A stretch of DNA of 64,000 nucleotides from Coriolopsis trogii (Eukaryota; Basidiomycota; Agaricomycetes; Polyporales; Polyporaceae). Every line of letters begins with the position of its first letter. Within the stretch, counting starts at the first letter, position 1. The stretch covers positions 1 through 64,000 of the forward strand of contig JAHYIO010000028.1 in NCBI GenBank assembly GCA_020543525.1, given 5' to 3'. Below are positions 25,072 through 35,225 of the stretch, in pieces. The notes under the pieces are model-generated. The model was not told the origin of the DNA, made no database searches, and saw only the letters and a program-made list of their open reading frames with translations. The position numbers and the translations under genes were made by a program.

Positions 25072-25153
25072 AAGACAAATAGCCCACCTTTGAACGCATA
25101 GCCCATCTCTGAGACCAATAACCTACCTTTCAGACAAATAACCCACCTCTGAA
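25072..25153. repeat. Minisatellite of about 40 bp, unit 3 (one unit fewer)
   Basis: Same core as 6,561-6,682, but about 40 bp shorter. Confidence 0.75.
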
Positions 25154-27165
25154 CGTCCAGAGGTAGACCATCGACCCGGGGAATCTTGCTCGCAAATCGT
25201 GCCTGTGGTGTGATCGCCAGCACGTCATGCGAGGCGAGAGTCCGCATCAGGGAGCACTCCGCGTCCTCCATCGCGTCGCGTAAGTGAGATGGACTCCTGG
25301 CTCCTCTGCGAGCGCGAGTCGGGAGCGGAGGTCTGGAGGCGGCACTGTGCCCGCTGTGAGACGTGCGGCTACTGTGGACGCTGTGGGAGGTTTGATGGCT
25401 ATGAGCGCTGTGGGAGCTATGGACGCTCTCAGCGTGGGACCAGCTCGACGCGACACTGCGCGGGCGCGACTGAGCGGGGGGAGATGGGTCCTCCGAGGGA
25501 GCCTCGCTCGCCGGGTAGCTGCCCGAGTGGTTCGTCGCAGACCGAGAGCTGTACAGAGCGAGGCCCGTCCGCGGTCCCACCATTGCGTCGCGCTCGCGCT
25601 CATCTGGTGCACCGGTCATCGAGGGCTGTCGAGAATGACGGGTCGAGGGACGCGACCCACGCCGTGATTCCGTCACGCGAGGCTGAGAGTCCGCCAGTTG
25701 CATCAGGGACCGGTTCACATCCTCCAGGTCGCGCAGGCTACTGACGACCTGACGAGAGCTGCCGGCACTGGCGCTCTGGTTTGGACCCGGATTGAAGAGG
25801 AGTCCTGAGACCTCCGCGCGATCCCGGGCGGGCTCAGAACGGCCAGACACGGACATGCTGTCCCCAAAGACCGAGGGAGCCTGCCTGGGAGTCAACGTGT
25901 CGGTGAGAACGACAGGGCCGCCGTTGAGTTCGCCGATTGGCAGCTGTTCGACAGACTCTGTCGGGCGTGTGAACAAATGAGGAGGTGGGAGGCCGTTGAG
26001 GTGAAGGTTGCCAAGACTTGAGTTTCTGGATCTGCACGACACTGGTGCTCGGGCCCGCGACTGGGGCGTCCGATACACCGCTGAGTTGCAGCGGGTTGGC
26101 AGACGGGACAACGCTGCCGAAATCTGCGTCCACCTCTGAGGGCTCCCTGGCGATGACATAGGGCTCACGGGATTCATGTCCACGGGCCCTCACGGGCCAT
26201 TTCGTAGTTTGCTCCTCGGGAACCCAAGTGATGCCAGTCGCGGGCAAATATACAGCGACATAACCCTCCTTGTGAGCAGGACCAGGACGCCACCCGAGTG
26301 GCGAATGTCCGGAGATGGGAGCATTGGGGAGAGGTACCCGGATACGCGCAGACCCTGTCTCAGCAGCGGCGTGTGCAGTAGCCGTGGAAGGCATGGGAAG
26401 GGGAGGTATCACAGGCGGCGGGTCGAGGTTGGATGCATTAGACACATTCCCCCGCGAGAGGGTAGACGGGCCCAGGCGATCACTCGGTGGAGGCCGCAGG
26501 GATTCCAAGGGGACCTCGTTCGGCAATATCTCGTGTGGGTAGTCTTGATCACCGACCCAGACACAAGGCTTGCCAGGCTGCGGAGCGTATTGTCGTAGAT
26601 GTTCTGGCCAGACGACTTCACCAATCCGCAGATCGCCAGAGTGCGGCGTGGGGGGAACGAGCGGCCTCGGCGTCACGTCTGCATCTCCATCCGTCAGACG
26701 GGGCGGAATGACCCTCTGCGAATGCGGCGCACCAGGTATCACCGCGGATTTTCGCTGTGTGGTCTCCTGGCGGTCAGCGGCGGTCCTGTACTTTGGCTGG
26801 TCTCCGGTGGTGGCAGCGGCAAAATGGACTGAAGGCGCACGCGCCCGGGACCCACCCGAACTACTCCGTGACTGGGCTGTCGGTGCCGAGGGAGGAGCGG
26901 CAGGGGGCGCACCCAGGCCAAGTGAAGCAACACCCCGCTGCGACGAGTGGACGCTAGACGCCACGTGTTCGCGAGTGAGGTTCGTGACGAGCGGAGTGTG
27001 TTCTGGAGGACGAGGAAGAGGATTTGGTGGTGGGTTTGTATATCGGTTGAGCTCCGCTTGTATTTGAGCGTTCTCCTGACGCAGCTGAGCGATCTGCGGG
27101 GGTAATTGGTGTTAGTGTCATGCGCGCAGGGTCCACTACGATGGGAGCCATATACGATCGAACTT

Positions 27166-27199
27166 GCATGTCCCCGGTTTTTCCAAACCGGGGACATGC
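27166..27199. repeat. Perfect 15-bp inverted repeat with 4-nt loop
   Basis: GCATGTCCCCGGTTT (27,166-27,180), TTCC, then its exact reverse complement (27,185-27,199). It lies in the foreign segment inside RING copy D. With 15 paired bases it could form a strong hairpin in DNA or RNA. Confidence 0.9.
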
Positions 27200-27473
27200 A
27201 TGTCCGTAACCCATCTCGCAATTGGTAAAGCAACAGTCTCATTCTCGCTCCATGTATAGTGATAGGAGTTGTAGAACTGTAGAGCTTGTCTGCTCTGCTC
27301 GCCAGCCGCCGCGTGCTGCGAGGGACGAGTTCGAGAGACGACGGGAGAAGCAGAGGCGCCAGGCGCCAGCAGTGGTCCACAATCCCTCACAGTACGTCTA
27401 TACATAGTGTGAATCATCATGGCAGGGGGCGCGAAGGGGGCGGACACCAGCGAGCTGGTTGAGGTGGGAACTT

Positions 27474-28085
27474 GAGACGTGCAGCTTTTTGATGCGCTCC
27501 GGGTTGAAGGCCTTGCGGCACATGGGGCAATTGCTAGGATGGGTAGACCTCAGGCAGCTGCACGCCGCACGATATTAGTGTCGCAGAAAACGGGATCACA
27601 GAGCCCCTCCACGGTGGCTGGTATAGTCGGAAAAGCGGTGGAAAGTGGATATGGATACGTACTCGTAGCAGAAGATGTGCCCGCACTGGATCGCATGTGG
27701 AGCTTTTGCGGGGGACGACCAGTTGTATGCGTCCAGACAGACGTCGCATTGGGAAGAAGGGTGGACGACGAGCATCGCTGCTCTCTAGCCGTTCAAGGCC
27801 GAGTCTGCGCGTCGGGGAGACTTTTTTCTGTGAAGCAGCGGAGATGGTAAGTGGGGAGAGGAAAGAGGTGTATGCGGATTTCCTGTGAGTCAAGAGCGTC
27901 AACTGCAGCCATCACAACAACCAGACACTCCCACCCATTTCCGGAAGGTGCAGCGCCCCAGCTGTGCCTCCGCTTGGGCAACTGCATCGGACCTTGGGGG
28001 AACGAGGCAGCCGCGTGTAAAGTTCGTATAAATGGTGCGGGTTGCCTCAGCGAACACCAGGGACGACGCAGAGAGAAGGAGGGAA
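27474..28085. repeat. Detached fragment of a fourth array unit
   Basis: About 610 bp nearly identical to 9,667-10,260 of unit 2: it contains RING exon 1, the start of RING exon 2 and the upstream region. It is separated from unit 3 by about 365 bp of unrelated sequence, where units 1-3 have the rest of exon 2, exon 3 and the microexon. It marks the right end of the array. Confidence 0.9.
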
Positions 28086-28305
28086 TCCAACCACCAAGTT
28101 CAGGAGGCGTTACCGTTGTGGCGCAGTGCGTACTCTGCGCATAATCGTATCACGCAGGCGTCGCGATCGACAGAAAGATCGATGGGGTAGAATACACGTG
28201 AAAGTCATGCAACTATGACGGAAAGAAAGCTAGCATACAGCGTCCAGTAGATGGATGTGGGGCGGGATGAAAGAAGTCTGCGTAGGTCGCGAGATATATG
28301 TATGT

Positions 28306-29215
28306 CTACGCCCCGCACTGGTTGAGGCCAGCTCCGCAGAACTGAGCCACGAAGACCCAGAGAAGCACCTAATGTCCGCGGATAGCGTATCAGTTGGGAA
28401 GCACGTCATGTATGGACTGGACGAACTTACAAGAGCTACGACAATGCTCAGCGCCAGGATCCGCGTATTCTTCCACCACATGCTGCGGCGCACTGTTCTC
28501 GCACCTCGCCGGAACGCGGTTGCCTGACTTGCCATCGTATCTGTCTTATCGACCAACAGTTCGATACGCTCCCCGCGAGACAATATCTGCTCCACGTTCT
28601 GAACCATGATATCTTTGACCTGGGCGAGTTCGGTCTGTGCACGCGTGAGCTCATCAGTCGGTGGGTTGGTGTTGTATTGGGTCATGAGCTGGGCAATAAC
28701 GGGACCAAACGAGCCTTGTAGAGCATACGCCGGCGAGTCGGAATGCGAGGAGGACGACGCGGAGGGTTGTGAAGTGAACCTCTGCTGGAGTTCAGCAAGG
28801 AATGTGAACGGCATTCGCCTGACGGATGGGTCTCAGACACGCTGACAGTAAATGAAAGCCTGACAACTTCACCTGCCGGCAGCATCATCTGCCATGACCA
28901 AGTACGTGAATCCACCCTCCGAGATGTAGTGGAACAAGTATTGTTCCCAGACATAGGTCAACTTGCTGTTGTTGGGAGGAATCTTGGACAAGATGGTTTG
29001 CGTCGCTAATCTCAGTGTCAGTATATCCTTCCTTCCTGGACATTGAAGATAGCTTGACAGAAGAAAACGCACCTTGGGAGAAGTCCCGTTGCCCGCCCTG
29101 GTGCTCGGCTAGTATGGTGGACCCTCTGGCCACTAGTGCGTGAATCTGTAGGCAATGATAACATTGGGTCAAAAGCTGAGCCTCAAAAGGTCGCCTTTGA
29201 ACGCACCAGGGACAT
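28306..29215 (-). CDS. VAMP7-type R-SNARE with longin domain
   Basis: Five exons: 29215-29207, 29145-29073, 29005-28873, 28818-28431 and 28368-28306, giving 221 residues; human VAMP7 has 220. The first exon holds only three codons (ATG TCC CTG). Residues 1 to about 110 match the longin fold (start MSLIHALVARGSTILAEHQ, then KIPPNNSKLTYVWEQYLFHY). The SNARE motif follows, with the central Arg in SRGERIELLVDKT, then MWWKN and a C-terminal membrane anchor ending GAGLNQCGA. In the known family this R-SNARE acts in fusion with vacuole or late endosome membranes, and the longin domain controls its folding and sorting. It is divergent from SBH1, with 241 bp between start codons. The last intron separates the membrane anchor into two exons. 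Confidence 0.93.
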
Positions 29216-29456
29216 ATTCTGGGAGGTTGGGAGAGGGGAGATGGTCGTGATTGTAAAGCTGGGTGAACGGGCCCGACGTGCGCTGTGCCGAGTTCCGTTA
29301 CCAAGTGCGTCACCGTGACCGCGTCACGTTTGAGTGGACGTGACCTCGCTCATGTGACTAGGTCACGCTGGAGGTCCACGTGGACGGGATAGACAAGCTG
29401 AGCTGGAGATGCCATTGCCAGCACACGTCCTCTTTCTGCACTCACCTACCTCCACC
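29216..29456. promoter_or_regulatory. Shared divergent promoter of VAMP7 and SBH1
   Basis: Only 241 bp lie between the two start codons, so core promoters and 5' leaders of both secretory-pathway genes must share it. It contains a cluster of GTCACG/CGTGAC-type elements at 29,306-29,370 (CACCGTGACC, GCGTCACG, GGTCACGC). I see no clear TATA box. Confidence 0.5.
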
Positions 29457-29967
29457 ATGGTATGTCGTTATACATGTTCCCGTTCAGGTTATTCTATGTT
29501 TTCTTGCCAGGCTCACACACATCCTGTGTAGTCCGACTCCGATTCATCTCGCCCCAAGACCCCTAGCGGTGTCGCGAAGCCCCCTGGTGCCCAGATTCGG
29601 TGTGTGGCATAATAAGTCTTCCAAACATCATCTCATCTCGGACGACTCCCATGACAGTCGGAGAGCGGCTGGTTCGCAGGTCTCGAAACCCAACTCTACG
29701 CGTGCTGCAGGTGCTGGCGGATCGTCGAACACCATGCTCAAGCTGTACACGGACGACTCACCAGGACTTCGAGTGTACGTCTGCTTTTTTTAAATGTCCT
29801 CTTCTCCCACTTTCCTGGTTTCCCGTGCGGGTACCTCTACTGGCATCTGTGAACTCAATATGTCCCACAGTGACCCTTTCATCGTCCTCGTCCTTTCCCT
29901 CTCCTTTATTGCCTCCATTTTCTTCCTTCACATTTCCGCCAAGGTCATCCGTGCGTTCACAAAGTGA
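29457..29967 (+). CDS. SBH1: Sec61 beta subunit of the ER translocon
   Basis: Four coding exons: 29457-29459 (only the ATG), 29532-29599, 29658-29774 and 29871-29967, giving 94 residues. The N-terminal half is disordered and Ser/Pro-rich (SDSDSSRPKTPSGVAKPPG). Then comes the family signature RRRAAGSQVSKPNSTRAAG, GAGGSSNTMLKLYTDDSPG and LRVDPF, and one tail-anchor helix (IVLVLSLSFIASIFFL), ending AKVIRAFTK. Sec61 beta joins Sec61 alpha and gamma in the protein-conducting channel of the ER. Length and motifs fit the fungal family closely. The initiator codon is an exon of its own in coding terms; GTATGT follows it directly. Confidence 0.95.
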
Positions 29968-32940
29968 TGGTCGCGTATACTGGCATACCTTGGGGTCGGT
30001 CTCGGGTTGGGTTACATCGAGTGCTGCTTACGGACAGGATGGATGCCTTGCTCCGTATGTTTATATCCTCCCTCTAACATACATAGCTGGGGGACATCCG
30101 GTACGACTCGTCCGTTGTATCAAAACAGCTCGCAGAAGCTTCGCATTCCACCACTATCTTATTCACGCGTTGTTTTCGAGGAATGGGCTTCTGTTCCTAA
30201 AGTGTGCGAGTGCTACTCCCGGCACGCAGCACGGCATGCATAGTTCCAATGCTCAAACGCAAAAAGGCCACGACTTGCCGTCTACATGGAGACTTGGTAC
30301 GTCCCTTCACCTCATGCATGTCGCAGAAACTTCGGGTATGCGTTTGCGGTTCAGACATACCGATACCGCGGCTTATAGCGCCTACTTATATTGGCATGCT
30401 CTGGCTACATACCACATGTCGAACTTTCCTGCAGCTATGTGCTGCATTACCTCTCCTTCTACTTCTCTCTCTACCCGGAACATCCGTTCTCTCTAACACG
30501 TTGAAGGGTACCCTTCCTCTTCCTACCAAGAGTGGTATCATACGCATCTGCGGTGCGGCATCTCTCCGACCCGGATGCGCGATGTGCGACAGACCCCGCC
30601 TCGCTGCTCCTCGTATTTCGCAGCGTTTGCTCGTCTGAAACCCTGTCGGTTTCCAGCGCTCTTCGTTTTGTTTTACCTTGTGCCCTTCGTGCTTTGGTGC
30701 TTTGGACCCGACAGTCTGGACCCCTTGCTAGAGGGTTGAATGAGCACCAAGTATCCTCAAATGGGCTGCCTTCTCGTTCTCCGCCAGACGGCTGGAATGC
30801 TAGAAAGCGCGGAGGCCGTAGGAAGGGATACTCATCCTTTTCACGGCTTTCGGACGCTCTAGTAGTAAGGTGGCCGCGCACGCCACGGTGACCGTTACTC
30901 CGTTGAGCCACATGCCCTATTGCTCGCAGTCATGGATAGAGCTCGAACATTGTCAATGTTACAGGCTGTCATGCATCATGGGTCCGGTATACATCGCACT
31001 GCTGTCCGTCGCCGCGGACCCGGGGGCCTCCACGAGTCGCGGACACGATTGTTCTTCCGCCTCCCATCGCGCCCAAGTCGAGTCGCCCATGCCATGCTTC
31101 AGGCTTTCAGGCCTGGCTTCGCTCAAGCTTCAGGCTCAACCCACACGCGTAGTATATTGCTCCCCTCGTGATGCGGAGAGAGCGAGAGTGTACAGGCCTC
31201 GTGTTGGACCTTCCTGCGGCATTTGCTACTACTTGCTCCCTGCTCGGGCGGGCATGATGTTCAAGATATCCTTCTAGACATCCATTCCTCCGGACCGCCC
31301 AATCTCCTCGCGCTCTCCACCTTGCTGTTGTCCTACCTTCCTAACCTTCCAACCTTCTTACCTGTCTCGGCGCCGGGGCCCTTCCGTCACACACACGCTC
31401 GCTAATGTCCGAGCTCATGTGCCGTACGCGTCTGTGTAGAGTAAACAGTCGTGCTATAGCATGCACAGCGTGTATGCGTGCGTGTATCGGAAGAGAACAC
31501 GCCCACGTTACTCCGCTTGCAAAAGAAGCTTTTCCAGGATCAAGGTTTCATATCTTGATTCTGCGTTCATATCGATGTGCCCTGCCGTGCTGCACATCAT
31601 GCCCTGGAAGATGCAGCTCTGAAGCGGGATGCCTCTCTTCCTTGTTCTCCCCAGTTCCTATTCATCGGCTATCGGCCTCGTCCGCACGCGCTAGCGCCCT
31701 CCTGGTATGTGCGGTACCGGGTCGCCTCATCTCGACTCCGTCGCTCCGACCCGTCGATTCGTACTGTCACGCGTGCGAGCATGGATGCATGGTATGCATG
31801 AGAATGAGATTTGATCCTTGAATGACCTGAGACATGCACGCGTTCGACAGACTGTGTGATACTCGGAACAGTGGGTTACTAGTACAACAGGCAGAGCCGG
31901 GAAAATGTACATGTCGCACGCACACACGACAGAATGCCGGTGTAGAACTGACTGAACGGAGCTGGGTGGGGAGGTTGTTGTCCAGAATGCAATGTGATAG
32001 GTGATGGAATGGTGCGGGAGAAGTCATACTGTACAGTACCAGTACACATGTCCGGGACGGATGCAGGGGGCAGGAGCGGAATCGGAGCGAAGGCTGGGAG
32101 AAGAGGCGAGGGCAGGGACACAGGGGCCGAGGATCGACGCACAGTGTAGAGCAAGAGTGAACCTTGTAGGAGAATGGAAGCCCTTGTGCCGCCCCAGTAG
32201 GGGAATGGGAGAGGATGAACGAAGAGGTCACAAGGTGGGGTCGGGGCGAAGGCGAAGGGGATGATTTCGGGACAGAGACGGGAGATTGCATGTGCGTGCG
32301 TATAGATAGTATACATTAACATGGCGGGAAGTCCGTCAAGGCCTCTCGCTGCTCGTCAGTGGCCGGGTAGACACCATCTGCGCATACCCCGCCATTAGGA
32401 GCGTTAGATGATAAGTTGGATAATGGGATGTAGAATGCTAGCCGAGGGTCGTGTTGTAGTTGTCGTTCATGTTGTGAATGTTGTGTGATTGCGAGGAAAG
32501 GCAGATGCATAGAAGAAACCAGACAGGACACTTGGACAGAGAAAAGAGAGGGTGAAGGAAAGGGGAGAACCGATGAATCGCACCGTGTCCGGGTCGACAA
32601 CGTCTCGAAACAGTCGTCCGCAGATCCTCGCCTTCTCACCGAACAGCTAGACAGGAAGAGCCGAGCGCCGAAAGTCGCCAGAGCAAGCATGCACGCAGGA
32701 GGAGAAGTAGAGGCTGAATAAGTTAACGAACACGACTGAGGTCGCTTGGAAGTACCAAGGACCGCCATGCCCGTTCCAGCGCGGAAAACGCCAGAATGTA
32801 AAACTTTGGTAACACACACGAGCACAATGCGCCGTGGCGGGCACACGCGGCCTCGGACACCTCCCTCGCACAGATAGGCCACGGTTTCTTCAAGTCGAGT
32901 GTGTGGTGAGGAAGGGGGGATGAATGATGGATAGAAGCAA
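29968..32940. other. About 3 kb without a convincing gene
   Basis: Several frames of 60-300 codons exist on both strands, but none shows a domain, consistent splice borders or a recognisable family. Part must be the 3' regions of SBH1 and of the RING paralogue. Confidence 0.4.
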
Positions 32941-35225
32941 CTATGAGACGCGCGGCGCCTCGCGGAGACTTCTCGTCAGGCCGGACGCATAGCCTGGCGC
33001 AGCCTGAGACATGTGCATTGACGACGCCTTGCCTTTGGATATGCTCCCAGATAGATTCGACATTGCCGGATTGGTGTCGACAGATTGCCTACGCGTATGA
33101 GGCGGACGGCTCTGGCTCTGGGGATTCATCGGCATCGGCATCGGTGAGGGGGCGGCAGAGTACATGGGGTGGACCGGTGTGGCCTCCCTATCGCGAACCG
33201 CGGTGACGTGAGAGAGCGAAGAGGAAGACGTCGTCGGGGGCATAGAGTGGTGAGGTGGTACAGAAGGCGATGGGGTAGGCGCGTTCTGCGAGTTGACGGA
33301 GGATGCCCGCGCGCGCTCGCGCTCTGCAGCCGCGCTGCTCGCCGACGAAAGCGGAGCAGACGTTGGGACTTGGAGATGATGTTGCCTGTATCTCTCGTCC
33401 AGCATGGACTTGGTGTAGGACTGAGACGTGCTCGAGACAGGAGACGGAGTGCGCGTAGAGGACATGGCGCTCGAAACAGCCGGGCGGGTGCGCTCACGCT
33501 CACGATCGCGCTCGCGTTCGGAACCGTGCGATAGCGAAGACTTGCGAGAGGGTTTCTGAGGGTCTTGTAGGATGCTTTGGAGCTGCTGTCGCATTCGCCT
33601 CCTCTCTTCATGCTCATCATACGCAGGCGGAGACGAGCGCGTGTCGTCAGAGCGTAGCCCAAGCGAGTTCTCTTGCATGCGTCCCAGCGAGCTCGAAGAA
33701 TAGTCGGGAGGAGGTAAGCGAGGGCCATACTGTGACCCATTCGGGGACCCCGACGGGCTTGTCATGTGGACATCGAGAGAGCTACGAGGCACAGATATCG
33801 ACATCGCGTCCGGATCCGGACGAGACAGCAGCGACGAGTTGCTCCTCGTTCGGTCACGATGCGAGGGAGATCGCGTCTTGATCGGTATCGAACGCGAGGC
33901 GGAGGACATGGTCGAAACGCCGTTGCTCCCCGCGTGGCTCCTGTCGTCATCGATGGGATCGTCGAGCTCGTCGTTGGCCGGGAGGAATGCGGATATGCTC
34001 GACGGGAGCTCCGGAATTGGCTGAGTCGCGGGCACAGGGGACAGATAGAAGACATTGTCTTTGTCCTTCCCCTCGATTTGGACTTTAAGGGCGCTGCCAG
34101 AGTCCCATCCATCGTCTTTGAATAGGGTGACAGGTTCAGGCTTTGCGCCGTTCTGCTCATGAAGGTAGAAAAATCTGGGCTCGCCAGGGCGAGACGGCAG
34201 GAGAGGATTACGCTTGACCTTCTCTAACTCTTCAGAAAGACGGCGGCACTCGGTCGTAGCGTCCTCGCACTAGGGAGATGCTCAGGAAAATTGATCAAAT
34301 AAGGCAAACGAATGACCGCGTACTTTACTGTTGACGGAGGTAACGTCAGTGGGAAAGCCGAAAGGTCGAAAATAGGCGACTTACGTTCTCCACTCATCGC
34401 ACTCCTTCTCTAGCCGCTCTTTCTCCTCTTTGAGCTCCTGCTCGACACGTAACAGGACTTCGCGTTCATCGAAACTCTTCTGCTCGAGCTCATCGTATTT
34501 CGCAGAGGCGATCGCGCGTTCTTCCTCGAGCTGAGTCTGGAAGCGGTCCCGCTCTTCATGAAGCAGCGCGTCGAATCTTGCCTGCTCTTCCGCGAGCTGC
34601 GCCTTGAGGACGGAGCAGTTTTGCTCGACGTCCACCACGCGGCGCTTCTCGATATCAATCTTGCCCTGCAGGTTGGTGTAACGCCACAAGAGGGTGTGTG
34701 CTGCGCGCAGATCACGGTGCTGCGACAGGGTCATTTAGCTGTGTTCTGGAAGGAGACGATAGGCAGATGTTCGTACCTCTTCGCGCGGTTGCGAGGTGAG
34801 CCAGTTACTGAGCTCGCCGAGGAGGTCGGCGACATCGGACACTGAGGCGCCGTCGAGCACGACACGGGTGATGTCGGATTGCAGACTGCGAGCATGTGTT
34901 GTGATGCCATCCAGTTCGGTCGAAGTGAATGCTGGGGTCGAAGGGGGCACGAGAGACCTGTCTGCGTGAATCCGTCTTGTCTCTTCAGTTCGGAATGGCA
35001 GCCGACATAGGGGGCAATTCTGTCGAGGCAACGAGTAAACGCATCTGCAATGGGGCGCAAGGGGGCGAGGGGGAGGCCGGCCCTATCAGTGCCAAGTGGC
35101 GGCCGACAACAATGGGGCACGTACGAGCGACAGAAGATATGGCCACAGTTGATGGCGACGGGCTCCTTGGTGTGGTAGCTCTCGAGACAGACGTCGCAGC
35201 GGGAGTTGGGGTGGAGTACGAGCAT
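32941..35225 (-). CDS. RING-finger/coiled-coil protein, single-copy paralogue of the array gene
   Basis: Exons 35225-35125, 35044-34777, 34719-34385, 34327-34324 (4-nt microexon) and 34269-32941, giving 678 residues. The RING is C10, C13, C27, H29, C32, C35, C44, C47. A strong coiled coil rich in Glu, Lys and Arg follows, spanning exon 3, the microexon and the start of exon 5 (EWRTKCEDATTECRRLSEEL). There is then a short island (PRFFYLHEQNG, DKDNVFYLSPVP) and a Ser/Pro-rich tail. Intron positions and phases equal those of the tandem copies: phase 2 inside the RING, phase 0, phase 2, 4-nt exon, phase 0. The N-terminus MLVLHPNSRCDVCLESY resembles MLVVHPSSQCDVCLDAY. A probable E3 ligase and likely relative of the array founder. 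Confidence 0.82.

Larger units (their letters stand above)
18211..27108. repeat. Tandem array unit 3 with internal deletions
   Basis: Third direct repeat. Between the RING 5' end and the KLVGWP exon it is about 400 bp longer than unit 2, because of extra CT-rich blocks and an additional kinase stretch near 20,190-20,530. Near its right end it has lost two segments that units 1 and 2 keep (148 bp and 325 bp by comparison with unit 2). Similarity to the other units stops near 27,108, a few bases past the acceptor of the last RING exon. Confidence 0.93.
25035..27775 (-). pseudogene. RING-finger/coiled-coil gene, copy D, rearranged
   Basis: Exon 1 (27775-27663) and the start of exon 2 (from 27557) are nearly identical to copies B and C up to the codons for KKLHV. 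Then about 365 bp of unrelated DNA (27,109-27,473) replaces the rest of exon 2, exon 3 and the microexon. The last exon resumes at its normal acceptor near 27,103. It lacks 325 bp at 26,031/26,032 and 148 bp near 25,334 relative to copy C. Neither deletion is a multiple of three, so the Ser/Pro-rich part breaks into two overlapping frames (26,964-25,834 and 26,183-25,035). Most likely a dead end copy; a short RING-only product is possible. Confidence 0.75.

Noticed and set aside
1..27108. Array as a pure assembly duplication
   Set aside because: Units differ by many independent indels and substitutions, and by different CT-tract lengths; exact copy number still needs long reads.
32316..32882. 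188-codon minus-strand frame downstream of the RING paralogue
   Set aside because: Probably 3' region of that gene; no recognisable features.
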